Notes: a model not told the origin generated them from the letters alone. A DNA stretch of 64,000 nucleotides from Lachnospiraceae bacterium (GCA_014804645.1 JAAUZI010000077.1:24279-88278), one strand, 5' to 3'; positions 34,893 through 44,592 are shown, counted from the first letter of the stretch. A program made the numbers and translations.

Positions 34893-35411
34893 GTGGCTAG
34901 TTTGATGGAAAACCTGATTGCGGTGCTACAGCAGGAATGCGTAGAGTACAACGGGCTACTGGAATTATCCAGCCGTAAGACGCCTATCATTGTCTCGGGC
35001 GATCTTGATAACTTACAAAAAATCACGGATGAAGAGCAGGAATGGGTAGGCAGGATCGCCCATCTCGAAAAAAAGAGATCGGAGGTCACTGCCGACATTG
35101 CTGATGTGCTTAACAAGGATGTTAAAACGATGAAGCTGAATGACCTGGTGGAGATGTTGGCGGCCCGTCCGGCGGAGCAGAAACAACTGTCGGACGTCTG
35201 TGACGGACTCAGAGACGTTGTGCACCAGGTACAGGCTGTCAACGAACAGAACCGGGAGCTGATACAGCACAGCCTGGAGCTGGTGGAGTTCGACATGAAT
35301 CTCCTGCAGTCCATGAGGACCGCGCCGCAGACAGCCAATTACAATCGGGAAGCATACAGCGCAGGCGGAACCATGGGAGTCATTAACCACGGTTTCGACG
35401 CGAAACAATAG
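34893..35411 (+). CDS. flgN: FlgN, export chaperone for hook-associated proteins
   Basis: 172 residues from a GTG (34893) with GAGG 9 bases upstream. All-helical: SLMENLIAVLQQECVEYNGL, IVSGDLDNLQKITDEEQEW and a C-terminal coiled coil. Six bases after flgM and before flgK, the standard flgMNK order. Keeps FlgK and FlgL soluble and delivers them to the export gate. Confidence 0.85.
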   Translation: MASLMENLIAVLQQECVEYNGLLELSSRKTPIIVSGDLDNLQKITDEEQEWVGRIAHLEKKRSEVTADIADVLNKDVKTMKLNDLVEMLAARPAEQKQLSDVCDGLRDVVHQVQAVNEQNRELIQHSLELVEFDMNLLQSMRTAPQTANYNREAYSAGGTMGVINHGFDAKQ

Positions 35412-35432
35412 TTAAGGCAGAGGTGATGTCAT

Positions 35433-37211
35433 ATGTCATTGATGAGCAGCTTATATATAGGAGCATCCGGACTACAAACCAGTCAAAATGCGCTGAACAC
35501 CACAGCGCATAATTTGTCTAATGCGGATACAAAGGGCTATACCCGCCAGCAGGTTCAGCAGGCGAACAGGTCCTATGTAACCCTGTCAACCAACCCGCAT
35601 TCTGTGTCCAATATGCAGACGGGTCTGGGAACATTTTATTCCAATGTAAAACAGGTAAGAGATTATTTCCTGGATAAGACTTTCCGCAAGGAGTCCGGCA
35701 GGAGCATGTTCTACCAGGTGTCTACGGAGACCATGGAGGAGGTGGAGAGCCTGCTGGGAGAGTTGAACAAGGAGGCATTCCAGACCACCATGTCGGATCT
35801 GTGGACCAGCGTGCAGGAGTTGGTAAAGGATCCTGCCAGTTCCGTGACACAGGGACTGTTCGTACAGCGGGCGGGGGAGTTTTTGGAGCGCTCTGTTCAT
35901 ATTTATGACAGCCTGTGCTCTTATCAGGACAATCTGAATGAGAAGATCAGGCAGAAGGTGAATACGATCAATGCGTACGGCAACCAGATCCTGGCGCTGA
36001 ACGATACGATTCGGTGCATTGAGGCTGGTGGTATTGAGCGGGCCAATGATCTGCGCGATACCAGAAACCAGCTCTTGGATGAACTGGCAGAGCTGGCGGA
36101 TATATCTTTTTCGGAGGACATATTCGGAGATGTGTCTGTACAGATTGAGGGCGTGGATTTCGTGAAGGGCTCCATATGCTATGAGATGGCGTTATACACG
36201 GATGAAACGACAGGTTTTTACACTCCGTTCTGGCTGCTGAACGCCAGGTTCACGGAGCGGGAGGACGGCACCAGAGAGTATGATATCAGAGGCGCCGAGG
36301 TGTTTGACTTAACGCAGGAGATATCCACGGACAGAGATACGGATATCGGCGGACTGAAGGCCATGCTGCACGCAAGAGGAGACCACCGGGCGGACTACAC
36401 GGACGTGGAGAGAGATTATGACTCCGTCTCCCAGTCGATCGTCATGAACATGGAGGCCGAGTTTGACCGGATGATCCACTATGTGGCGGATAAGATCAAC
36501 AGCGTGTTGGCGGATGCGGCCGGAGTCAAGACCATGGATATAACCCTGACGGACGGCACAGTGTTACAGGGAGTGCGGGCCTGTGAGGACGACCCCAACG
36601 GCTACATGAGGCATGAGGATGGCAGTCCGATTCAGATGTTTGCCAAGATCACCACGCCGGGCTACCAGAAAGTGACCGGGACGGTGGTCGATGAAAACGG
36701 CAATACAGTCGAGAAGGATTTTTGGGTATATCAGGAGGAGCATCTGGGCGATGTGGATCCCAAGAAGGACGATCCCCTGCGTCCCGAGACGATCTACAGT
36801 CTGAAGAATCTGCAGATCGATCCGGAGCTGCAGCAGTCGCCCTCCATACTGGGATTCAGATTGGCGGACGGATCTGAAGACAAGGCTACGGCGGAGGCGC
36901 TGAGCAACGCTTTCAATGAGGAGATATACACGCTGAATCCCAATGTGAACAAGAGAAGCACTTTTATGGATTTCTATTCCGATATGGTAGCGCAGGTGTC
37001 CAACAGCGGCTATGCGTTCCGCAGCATTCTCGCCAACCAGCAGAATACGGTGGAATCCACCAGCAATGCCCGGGAGCAGGTCATAGGGGTGTCCTCGGAT
37101 GAGGAGCTTTCCAACATGATTAAGTTCCAGAATGCCTACAACGCATCCAGTCGGTATATCAATGCGATCAGTGAGATGCTGGAGCATGTTATCAATGCGT
37201 TGGCCAGATAG
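35433..37211 (+). CDS. flgK: FlgK, flagellar hook-associated protein 1 (first copy)
   Basis: 592 residues. N-terminus LYIGASGLQTSQNALNTTAH with ADTKGYTRQQVQ is the rod/hook consensus; the C-terminus EELSNMIKFQNAYNASSRYI is the matching helix pair. Middle region (about 200-480) is the variable exposed domain. It forms the hook-filament junction. Ribosome site GAGGTGATGTC. Confidence 0.92.
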   Translation: MSLMSSLYIGASGLQTSQNALNTTAHNLSNADTKGYTRQQVQQANRSYVTLSTNPHSVSNMQTGLGTFYSNVKQVRDYFLDKTFRKESGRSMFYQVSTETMEEVESLLGELNKEAFQTTMSDLWTSVQELVKDPASSVTQGLFVQRAGEFLERSVHIYDSLCSYQDNLNEKIRQKVNTINAYGNQILALNDTIRCIEAGGIERANDLRDTRNQLLDELAELADISFSEDIFGDVSVQIEGVDFVKGSICYEMALYTDETTGFYTPFWLLNARFTEREDGTREYDIRGAEVFDLTQEISTDRDTDIGGLKAMLHARGDHRADYTDVERDYDSVSQSIVMNMEAEFDRMIHYVADKINSVLADAAGVKTMDITLTDGTVLQGVRACEDDPNGYMRHEDGSPIQMFAKITTPGYQKVTGTVVDENGNTVEKDFWVYQEEHLGDVDPKKDDPLRPETIYSLKNLQIDPELQQSPSILGFRLADGSEDKATAEALSNAFNEEIYTLNPNVNKRSTFMDFYSDMVAQVSNSGYAFRSILANQQNTVESTSNAREQVIGVSSDEELSNMIKFQNAYNASSRYINAISEMLEHVINALAR

Positions 37212-37248
37212 GGACAGGTGTATAATTTGAGATAGAGAGGATAGAGAG

Positions 37249-39219
37249 ATGCCTTCACAATTTTTCGGATTAAATATTGCATATAAGGGTCTGCTGGCCA
37301 GCAATGCGGCTCTGAACACCACAGCCAACAATATCGCCAACGTACAGACCGACGGCTACAGCCGCCAGCGAGTGGTACAGCAGGCGAGCCAGGCCATCCG
37401 GGTGTTCCAGACCTACGGCTGTGCCGGTGCGGGTGTGGATACGCTGGCCATTGAGCGGGTCAGGGACGAATTTTATGACACCAAGTACTGGAACAACAAC
37501 GCCAACGCAGGCGAGTACAATATCAAGCAGTATTATATGCAGCAGATAGAGGCCTATTTCAAAGACGATGGATTGAACACAGGTTTCAAGACGATCTTTG
37601 ACAAGATGATGATCGGCGGAATACAGGAGTGGAAGAAGGATCCCAGCAGCACCAACGCCAAGAAACAGTTTATCGGCACGGTGGGTCAGCTCACGGAGTA
37701 TTTCAACGGACTGGCGGGAAACATGCAGAAACTGCAGGCGGACGTAAACCAGGAGATCAAGATCAAGGTAGATGAGATCAACTCTTTGGCGGGCGAGATT
37801 GCGACTCTGAACAAGCAGATCAATGTGGTGGAGCTCTCCGGCAGCAAGGCCAATGAGCTGAGGGATCGCAGAAGTCTGTTGCTGGATCAGCTCTCTCTGA
37901 TCGTGGACGTGGAGACGAAGGAATACCCCATTATGGATCTGAATCAGCCTGACCGGGAGACGGGGGCGCACAATTTTATTGTGAAGATTGCCGGAGGGCA
38001 GACCCTGGTGGACGGCACCGAGTACAATGGTCTGGAGTGCGTGGCCAGAGCCAGCTATGAGAAGGTCAACCAGACGGATATCGACGGATTGTACGACGTC
38101 TACTGGGCGGACGGCCAGAAGTTCAATCTTTACAATCCCTCCATGGGCGGCAATCTGCAGGGACTGGTACAGATGAGAGACGGCAACAATGGGGAATATT
38201 TCAACGGCAAGATAGAGTCCATCGGCAGGACGGACGATGACAAGCACGACACCGTGACTGTCAGCGTGACTCAGAAATATCTGCAGGATCTGAATTTTTC
38301 CAACCTGTCGGACCAGGGCGGCGTCATCTCCCTCGGCAACAGGGAGTATTACTACGACTCCTGGACCTATGAGTGCAGTTATAACGACAAGGGTGAAAAA
38401 GTGTGCAGTTATACCTTTACTCTGTCCGACAGCACCTTAAATCCCCAGCGTCTGACCAATGACCGGGTGGGCAAGAATGCAGAGGTGGGAACGGGACTGA
38501 AATATCAGGGCGTACCCTACTATATGAACCAGATGAATATCTGGATACGTACCTTTGCGCAGAAATTCAACGATACGCTGAAGAGCGGTTACAATACCTA
38601 CGGCGATTTGGGCTGTAATCTGCTGACCGGCAATATGAGCGCTACGAGTGAGCAGTACAATTTCGTGGACGATTTCCGGTATGATACCTTTACCTACGAG
38701 GCGTATCAGGAGAGAGTAAAGGAATTGGTGCAGAATGGTATGAGCCAGGCGGATGCTGAGAAGGCGGCGGCGCTGAAGGTGTCGGACGACGCTGACAGCT
38801 ATTACCACCTAACGGCCATGAATTTTGATGTGTCGGTGGCCGTGGAGTTGGACCCTGATCTGCTGTCGCACCGCTACGAACAGGGAGACGGCGTGGAGCA
38901 GGATGTGCTGCTGGACGATCTGAAACGTATTGCCACCGACACGGAGAAGATGAGTTTCAGAGGAGGAAACGCCTCGGAATTTCTACAGTGTATACTGGGA
39001 GATATAGCGCTGAATGCCAGCCGGGCCAACACTTTCCAGAAGAATTTCAGCGATATAAGTGAGATCATCAACACCCAGCGGATGTCTATCTCCGGCGTAG
39101 ACGAGGATGAGGAGGCCGTGAATCTGGTAAAATACCAGCATGCGTATGGCCTGTCCTCCAAGATGATCCAGGTGCTGACCGAGGTTTATGACAGACTGAT
39201 TCTGGAGACCGGCGTATAA
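37249..39219 (+). CDS. FlgK paralogue, second hook-associated protein 1
   Basis: 656 residues. N-terminus NIAYKGLLASNAALNTTANN and QTDGYSRQRVVQQASQ, C-terminus EAVNLVKYQHAYGLSSKMIQ, both matching FlgK. The middle is longer and unrelated by eye to the first copy. It lies 37 bases downstream of flgK. Two adjacent full-length FlgK proteins are known in some Clostridia; they may form distinct junction rings or one may replace the other. Both frames are intact. Confidence 0.88.
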   Translation: MPSQFFGLNIAYKGLLASNAALNTTANNIANVQTDGYSRQRVVQQASQAIRVFQTYGCAGAGVDTLAIERVRDEFYDTKYWNNNANAGEYNIKQYYMQQIEAYFKDDGLNTGFKTIFDKMMIGGIQEWKKDPSSTNAKKQFIGTVGQLTEYFNGLAGNMQKLQADVNQEIKIKVDEINSLAGEIATLNKQINVVELSGSKANELRDRRSLLLDQLSLIVDVETKEYPIMDLNQPDRETGAHNFIVKIAGGQTLVDGTEYNGLECVARASYEKVNQTDIDGLYDVYWADGQKFNLYNPSMGGNLQGLVQMRDGNNGEYFNGKIESIGRTDDDKHDTVTVSVTQKYLQDLNFSNLSDQGGVISLGNREYYYDSWTYECSYNDKGEKVCSYTFTLSDSTLNPQRLTNDRVGKNAEVGTGLKYQGVPYYMNQMNIWIRTFAQKFNDTLKSGYNTYGDLGCNLLTGNMSATSEQYNFVDDFRYDTFTYEAYQERVKELVQNGMSQADAEKAAALKVSDDADSYYHLTAMNFDVSVAVELDPDLLSHRYEQGDGVEQDVLLDDLKRIATDTEKMSFRGGNASEFLQCILGDIALNASRANTFQKNFSDISEIINTQRMSISGVDEDEEAVNLVKYQHAYGLSSKMIQVLTEVYDRLILETGV

Positions 39220-39308
39220 AATCACTTATAGATTGACGCGATAGTACAGACTTTAGAAAGTGGTGCAATATCCCAGGAAAATCCTGTGATGTGCGGAAAT
39301 GAGGTAAT

Positions 39309-40856
39309 ATGAGAATAACAAACAAGATCATGCAGAACAATAATCTGGCGAATATCAATACCAACAAGCTGCTGCAGGATAAACTCAGCACCCAGATGTC
39401 CACGGAGAAAAAGATCAATCGCCCCTCCGATGACCCGGTGATTGCGATTCGCGCTCTGCGTCTGCGCAGCAATGTAACGGAAGTGACCCAGTATTACAGC
39501 AGGAATATTCCGGATGCGGAGAGCTGGCTGAATGTGACGGAGGAGGCGGTGAAGAATCTGGCCTCCATCGTGACGGAAATGCAGAAACAGTGCACTAAGG
39601 GCTCCAATGGGGACATCAAGACTTCTGACAGGCTGATCGTCATAGAGCAGCTTAAGGCGCTGGCGGATGAGGTATATAGTACCGGCGACGCGGACTACGC
39701 GGGCCGCTATGTGTTCACCGGCTATCGCACGGACACTTCCTTAAGTTTTCCGGATGCGACGGAGAAGAAATACAGCATCACCGAGCAGCTTAATAAGGAC
39801 GCCATAGAGCAGGTGTCGTTTATCACTACAAAGGGCGCTGATGGCACCAGTGACGTGATGGATATGACTGTCAACAATTATATGACTATTGACGTGAAAC
39901 AAGAGGATATCCAGCGGCTGGACGTCTATCGGTTCCACTTGGCCTACGGCAATTGTGATGAAACGCCGGCTGAGCTGAGCTATGGGACAGCACCCTATTC
40001 CACTATTCCCGTGACTGTTGTGCATGACACTGACTCCCCCTCCCCCTATGAGGCGGCTGCAGCGGCTACTGGAGAGCAAGCTATCTTTGTGCCTGAGACC
40101 GGTGAACTTTTGTTGTCGAAGGACGCTTACGAAACGCTGATGAAGACCCAGGACGACCCGAAGACTGCGGGCGTCAACGAGGGCGAGATCCGCATCACCT
40201 ATGAGAAAACCAAGTGGGCCAAAGGGGATCTGCGCCCGGAGCACTATTTTTACTGTACCACCGATCCGGGTGATCCGGAGAAGGAATTCACCTACAATAA
40301 GAGTTATCTGGAAGCCGACAAAGAGCGTCAGGACATTGAGTATGATGTGGGCTTTAACCAGACGATCCGTGTGAATTCCACTGCCGATGAGTGCTTTAAG
40401 CACAGCATCGGCCGGGAGGTGGAGGATCTGGTGAACGCCATGCAGGATGTGGTGGACACGGAAAAGATCGTGGAGGATATGAAAGCTCTGCTGGAGAAGG
40501 CCAGCGAGGCTGACAAACCGGATATCCAGAAGAAACTGGACGTGGCCCAGACGGTGCTGAATGAGAAGAAAGGCAAGGCCCAGAGGATGTTCGAGCATGG
40601 AATCACTTTGATGCAGGGACATCTGGACGAAGCCAATCTGAGCCTTACCAATATAGGTACGCGGACCAAAAAGCTGGAGTTGATCGAGAATCGCATGCAG
40701 TCTCAGAAGACTACCTTTGAGGAACTCCAGAGCGAGAATGAGGATATCGATATCGCTGAAGTCATTATCAATCTGAGCAGTGCAAAGCTCACCTATGAGG
40801 CGGCCCTGATGGCTACCGGAAAAGTGGCGCAGACCAGTCTGCTGCAATATATCTAA
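39309..40856 (+). CDS. flgL: FlgL, flagellar hook-associated protein 3
   Basis: 515 residues, longer than the usual 300 because of a central exposed insert (about residues 170-370). N-terminus MRITNKIMQNNNLANIN, KKINRPSDDPVIAIRALRLR and the flagellin-like C-terminus INLSSAKLTYEAALMATGKV identify it. It joins FlgK to the filament. Confidence 0.92.
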   Translation: MRITNKIMQNNNLANINTNKLLQDKLSTQMSTEKKINRPSDDPVIAIRALRLRSNVTEVTQYYSRNIPDAESWLNVTEEAVKNLASIVTEMQKQCTKGSNGDIKTSDRLIVIEQLKALADEVYSTGDADYAGRYVFTGYRTDTSLSFPDATEKKYSITEQLNKDAIEQVSFITTKGADGTSDVMDMTVNNYMTIDVKQEDIQRLDVYRFHLAYGNCDETPAELSYGTAPYSTIPVTVVHDTDSPSPYEAAAAATGEQAIFVPETGELLLSKDAYETLMKTQDDPKTAGVNEGEIRITYEKTKWAKGDLRPEHYFYCTTDPGDPEKEFTYNKSYLEADKERQDIEYDVGFNQTIRVNSTADECFKHSIGREVEDLVNAMQDVVDTEKIVEDMKALLEKASEADKPDIQKKLDVAQTVLNEKKGKAQRMFEHGITLMQGHLDEANLSLTNIGTRTKKLELIENRMQSQKTTFEELQSENEDIDIAEVIINLSSAKLTYEAALMATGKVAQTSLLQYI

Positions 40857-40889
40857 AGGCGGCTCTAACCATAGAGGAGGAGAAGAAGA

Positions 40890-41348
40890 ATGATAATCAA
40901 AACCAAAGCATTTGGCGAAGTTGAAATTACGGACGACAAGATCATCACCTTTCCGGCCGGTATTATCGGTTTCCCCGACATGAAACGTTTCACTCTGCTG
41001 CACGATGAGGAGCAGGGAGTGGCTGCCGGCATACGCTGGCTCCAGTCCTTGGAGGAACCGGCATTTGCCATGACGGTGATGGACCCGCTGGTGGTGAAGG
41101 AGGACTACAACCCTGAGATCGATGACGAGCTGCTTACCGGAATCGGCGAGGTCACGCCTGACAATCTGCTGGTGCTTGTGACGGTGAGAGTTCCCTCCGA
41201 TCTGACGCAGCTGAGCGTCAACCTGCAGGGTCCTATTGTCATCAACGTGGATGAGCGCAAGGCCTGTCAGATCATTGTGGATGCGGATACCTACCCGGTA
41301 CGTTTCCCTGTCTACGATATCTTGCAGTCCAGAAAGGCGGGTGACTGA
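40890..41348 (+). CDS. fliW: FliW, flagellin- and CsrA-binding assembly factor
   Basis: 152 residues with the family block ITFPAGIIGFPDMKRFTLL, FAMTVMDPLVVKEDY and TVRVPSDLTQLSVNLQGPI. FliW sequesters CsrA until flagellin titrates it. One base separates it from csrA. Ribosome site GAGGAGGAGAAG. Confidence 0.95.
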   Translation: MIIKTKAFGEVEITDDKIITFPAGIIGFPDMKRFTLLHDEEQGVAAGIRWLQSLEEPAFAMTVMDPLVVKEDYNPEIDDELLTGIGEVTPDNLLVLVTVRVPSDLTQLSVNLQGPIVINVDERKACQIIVDADTYPVRFPVYDILQSRKAGD

Positions 41349-41349
41349 G

Positions 41350-41568
41350 ATGCTGGCATTATCCAGAAAAAAGAATGAGGCGATTATCGTCAACAACAAT
41401 ATTGAGATCACGATTCTGGAGGTCAAGGGCGACCAGGTTAAAATAGGCGTCACCGCCCCCAGAGAGGTGCCGGTTTACCGCAAGGAAGTCTACACGCAGA
41501 TACAGGAGGCCAACCAGGAGGCTGCCAATGCCGAGGGTATGGCTGCACTGAAGGATTTGCTGGTATAA
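41350..41568 (+). CDS. csrA: CsrA, RNA-binding translational regulator
   Basis: 72 residues from the ATG at 41350: MLALSRKKNEAIIVNNNIEI, then VKIGVTAPREVPVYRKEVY, including the RNA-contact residues R6/L4 region and R44-type AP-x-E-V-x-V-x-R. CsrA dimers bind GGA in hairpin loops near ribosome sites; such hairpins lie in the next intergenic region and before flgM. Confidence 0.95.
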   Translation: MLALSRKKNEAIIVNNNIEITILEVKGDQVKIGVTAPREVPVYRKEVYTQIQEANQEAANAEGMAALKDLLV

Positions 41569-41615
41569 TTTATGGGAGATTTGTGCACTTTTTAATATTT
41601 TTTTAATAAATAATC

Positions 41616-41643
41616 TAAATTTTTTCATTGCCGCATCCGATAA
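41616..41643 (+). promoter_or_regulatory. sigma-28 promoter of flaG-fliD
   Basis: TAAA (41616-41619), 16 bases, TCCGATAA (41636-41643). Same -10 sequence as the flgM promoter with one base more spacing. The leader it produces carries two CsrA-type hairpins. Confidence 0.7.
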
Positions 41644-41665
41644 TAGCTGTAAGAAACCAGTAAGT

Positions 41666-41684
41666 GTCGTAAAAGGATGACGAC
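41666..41684 (+). promoter_or_regulatory. candidate CsrA site 1 of flaG leader
   Basis: GTCGT-AAAAGGATG-ACGAC: 5-bp perfect stem with GGA in the 9-base loop. The AAGGATG loop fits the CsrA consensus ACARGGAUGU well. Confidence 0.6.
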
Positions 41685-41693
41685 ATTGCAGTA

Positions 41694-41707
41694 ACACATG
41701 GAGGTGT
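41694..41707 (+). promoter_or_regulatory. candidate CsrA site 2 over the flaG ribosome site
   Basis: ACAC-ATGGAG-GTGT: 4-bp stem with GGA in a 6-base loop. The loop and 3' arm contain the flaG ribosome site GGAGG (41700-41704), 7 bases before the ATG. Binding here would block translation. The two GGA motifs are 25 bases apart, within reach of one CsrA dimer. Confidence 0.65.
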
Positions 41708-41711
41708 AATT

Positions 41712-42149
41712 ATGGCAATTGAACCGTTAGGAAGTATCATGAGTGTACAGGCTCAGAGTGTGAGCGCTCCCAAGCCTGTGGCGCAGACTAAGGCGCCGAG
41801 TGTTGAGTCCCAGAGCAATACTGCTCAGGAGGCCGCTCAGGTGGACAACACCGTCAACGTAGTGGCGGAGGGACAGAGCAAGGGAAACAGCAACAATAAC
41901 AGTAATGAGCAGCAACAGCAGCAGCCCACCAACGAGCAGCTCAAGCGCGCAGTGGAGCAGTTGAATAAAAACATGGTGGCTCACTCGGAGGCCGTTTTTG
42001 GCATACACGAGGGAACCAACCGTGTGACCATTAAGATCGTAGACAAAGATACAAAGGAAGTCCTGAAGGAGCTGCCCCCCGAGAAGACCCTGGATATGAT
42101 TGCCAAGGTGTGGGAGATGGCAGGCATTCTCGTGGATGAGAGGAGATAG
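41712..42149 (+). CDS. flaG: FlaG family protein
   Basis: 145 residues. A low-complexity Asn/Gln/Ser/Ala N-terminal half (including GNSNNNSNEQQQQQP) precedes the FlaG domain: TIKIVDKDTKEVLKELPPEK and DMIAKVWEMAGILVDERR. FlaG modulates filament length. First gene of the flaG-fliD-fliS group. Confidence 0.9.
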   Translation: MAIEPLGSIMSVQAQSVSAPKPVAQTKAPSVESQSNTAQEAAQVDNTVNVVAEGQSKGNSNNNSNEQQQQQPTNEQLKRAVEQLNKNMVAHSEAVFGIHEGTNRVTIKIVDKDTKEVLKELPPEKTLDMIAKVWEMAGILVDERR

Positions 42150-42161
42150 GAGGGTAAAGAT

Positions 42162-43670
42162 ATGTCGACAATGAGACTTACCGGACTGATGTCTGGCATG
42201 GATACAGAGAGTATGATCCAGCAGCTGGTGGCAGCCAAGCAGACCAAGGTTGATGATGCCAAGAAGGCTCAGACCAAGCTGGAGTGGAAACAGGACGCAT
42301 GGAAGAGCCTGAACACCAAGCTGAAAAACCTGCAGTCCAAATATCTGAGCAGTATGCGTTTCACGGATGCTTACACCAAGAAGACGACAAAGGTATCCAA
42401 TTCCAATGCCGTCAGCGTGATTACCGGCGAAGATGCCATGAACGGCGTACAGTCCCTGAAGATCGAAAAGCTGGCCAAGACAGGATACCTCACAGGCGGC
42501 GTTGTGAAGGGCAGTGATGGGGGCAAGGTGACAGCAATGTCCACCCTGGAGTCTCTGGGTGTGACCGACGCAGGCACTATCAATCTCAGCATTGGCAAGA
42601 ACGGCGAGAAGTCTGTGGACATTCAGGTGAACAAGGACACAACGATTTCGGATGTTTTGACCCAGCTGAAGAAAGCGGGGTTAAACGCCAATTTTGACGA
42701 GAACAACCAGAGATTCTTTATCAGCGCCAAGGAGTCGGGTGCTGACAGCGACTTTAGTATTACGGCTACCGGCGCCGGACTGGATGCACTGAAGAAATTA
42801 GGCTTGGATGCATCTGTTGAGGGCTATAACAAGACCGAAGGTCAGGATGCGGTGATTTATCTGAACGGCGCGAAGTTCGAGAGCAAGAACAATACTTTTG
42901 CCATCAACGGATTGACCTTTACAGCTCTGCAGGCATCGGATGAGGAGATCACTGTGACCACACAGCAGGATACCGACGGTATCTATGACATGGTCAAGAA
43001 TTTCCTGAAGGAGTACAACGCCATCATCAATGAGATGGATAAGCTGTACAATGCGGATTCCGCCAAGGGCTATGAGCCTCTGACCACAGAGGAGAAGGAT
43101 GCTCTGTCCGACACCGAGATCGAAGAGTATGAGAAGAAGATCAAGGATGCGCTGCTGAGAAAGGACGAGAATCTGAGCAGCATCAGCTCCGCCATGAGAG
43201 GAATCATGGCCGAAGGTATAGAGATAGGTGGCAAGAAAATGTATCTCTATGACTTTGGTATTGAGACACTGGGATATTTTGAGGCTGAGGAGAATGAGAG
43301 GAACGCTTATCATATCGCAGGCGATCCGGATGACGCCAACACCGTAGGCAAGGCGGATAAGCTGAAGAGCATGATAGCCAACGATCCGGATACAACCATT
43401 AAGTTCTTTACCAAGCTGTCCCAGAACCTGTACGACAAGATGAGCGAGCTGTCCAGTTCTGTGAAGGATTACCGCAGTTTCGGCAGTTTCTATGACGACA
43501 AGAAAATGAAGTCGGATTATGAAAGTTACACCACCAAGATTAAGGAGTTAGAGCAGAAACTGAACGACTATGAGGATAAGTGGTATAAGAAGTTTGCTGC
43601 GATGGAGACCGCTATGGCTAAGATGCAGAGTGGAGCCAGCGCCGTTACAGCTCTGTTAGGAGGCTCATAA
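42162..43670 (+). CDS. fliD: FliD, filament cap protein (HAP2)
   Basis: 502 residues. N-terminal RLTGLMSGMDTESMIQQLVA and the KQDAWKSLNTKL segment are the FliD N-domain; the C-terminal domain ends in a coiled coil (KIKELEQKLNDYEDKWYKKF) and MAKMQSGASAVTALLGGS. Caps the growing filament. One base separates it from fliS. Confidence 0.94.
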   Translation: MSTMRLTGLMSGMDTESMIQQLVAAKQTKVDDAKKAQTKLEWKQDAWKSLNTKLKNLQSKYLSSMRFTDAYTKKTTKVSNSNAVSVITGEDAMNGVQSLKIEKLAKTGYLTGGVVKGSDGGKVTAMSTLESLGVTDAGTINLSIGKNGEKSVDIQVNKDTTISDVLTQLKKAGLNANFDENNQRFFISAKESGADSDFSITATGAGLDALKKLGLDASVEGYNKTEGQDAVIYLNGAKFESKNNTFAINGLTFTALQASDEEITVTTQQDTDGIYDMVKNFLKEYNAIINEMDKLYNADSAKGYEPLTTEEKDALSDTEIEEYEKKIKDALLRKDENLSSISSAMRGIMAEGIEIGGKKMYLYDFGIETLGYFEAEENERNAYHIAGDPDDANTVGKADKLKSMIANDPDTTIKFFTKLSQNLYDKMSELSSSVKDYRSFGSFYDDKKMKSDYESYTTKIKELEQKLNDYEDKWYKKFAAMETAMAKMQSGASAVTALLGGS

Positions 43671-43671
43671 T

Positions 43672-44058
43672 ATGGCAATGCCTGATGCGTTTTCACAATA
43701 TAATAACAGCAAGGTTCTCACGGCGTCTCCGGCGGAATTGACCTTGATGCTCTATGAGGGGGCAATCAAGTTCTGTAATATCGCGATTTTGGCGGTGGAG
43801 CAGAAGGATGTACCCAAGGCGCATACCAATATTGTGAAGACACAGAGAATAATCGATTATCTGCGTCAGACGCTGGATATGAAATATCCGGTGGCGCAGG
43901 ATTTCGAGAATATCTATGTATATCTGTCACAGCGTCTGGTGGAGGCCAATCTGAAGAAGGATAAGGAAATCCTGGAAGAGGTCAATGGGCATTTGCGCTC
44001 AGTGCGGGATACTTGGAAAGAGGTTATGCGGATCAATCAGGCGAAAGGGGCTAATTGA
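43672..44058 (+). CDS. fliS: FliS, flagellin export chaperone
   Basis: 128 residues: FSQYNNSKVLTASPAELTLM, LYEGAIKFCNIAI and HTNIVKTQRIIDYLRQTLD are the FliS helical core. Prevents premature flagellin polymerisation. Stop overlaps the next start by one base (TGATG). Confidence 0.94.
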   Translation: MAMPDAFSQYNNSKVLTASPAELTLMLYEGAIKFCNIAILAVEQKDVPKAHTNIVKTQRIIDYLRQTLDMKYPVAQDFENIYVYLSQRLVEANLKKDKEILEEVNGHLRSVRDTWKEVMRINQAKGAN

Positions 44059-44534
44059 TGGAGAGCCAGTTAAGCATACTGCAGGAGAGTCTGGTGGCAA
44101 AACGTCAGATACTTCTGGAGATACAGGAATACAATAGAAAACAGGAGGCTGTCTTTACCAGCGAAGAGGTGGATATGTCCCTCTTTGACGAGGCGATAGA
44201 GGAGAAAGGCCGCCTGATCGATAAGCTGACGCAATTGGACGATGGATTTGAGACCATGTTCCAGAAACTTTCGCAGGAGTTGGAGAACAACCGAGAGCGG
44301 TATGCGGATCAGATTCGAGCAATCCAACAGCAGATTAAGGAGATTACTGATCTGGGAGTATCCATACAGGCTCAGGAGGCAAGGAACAAATCTCTGATTG
44401 AAAAGTTTTTCTCCAGAGAGCGCAAGAGTATACACAAGAGCCTTCGAGATTCGGCCAAAGCCTACCGTTTTTACAAGAGTATGTCCGGTTTGAATGCCGC
44501 GAGCAACGAGCCGTTCTATGACAGTAAGAAATGA
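44058..44534 (+). CDS. FliT/FlgN-like flagellar chaperone
   Basis: 158 residues from the ATG at 44058, with AAAGGGG 8 bases upstream; a TTG 3 bases earlier is less likely. All-helical, begins ESQLSILQESLVAKRQILLE and contains VDMSLFDEAIEEKGRLIDKL. The position after fliS suggests the FliD chaperone FliT; length and pattern also fit FlgN. Last gene before the terminator. Confidence 0.7.
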   Translation: MESQLSILQESLVAKRQILLEIQEYNRKQEAVFTSEEVDMSLFDEAIEEKGRLIDKLTQLDDGFETMFQKLSQELENNRERYADQIRAIQQQIKEITDLGVSIQAQEARNKSLIEKFFSRERKSIHKSLRDSAKAYRFYKSMSGLNAASNEPFYDSKK

Positions 44535-44550
44535 AAAATTTACAATTAGA

Positions 44551-44582
44551 AAACTGCCGCTATGTAGATGCGGCAGTTTTTT
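44551..44582 (+). terminator. intrinsic terminator of the flagellar operon
   Basis: AAACTGCCGC (44551-44560) pairs with GCGGCAGTTT (44570-44579), 9-base loop, followed by T-run. The minus-strand reading also has A/T tails and may end the convergent regulator transcript. Confidence 0.85.
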
Positions 44583-44592
44583 ACTGCATTTT

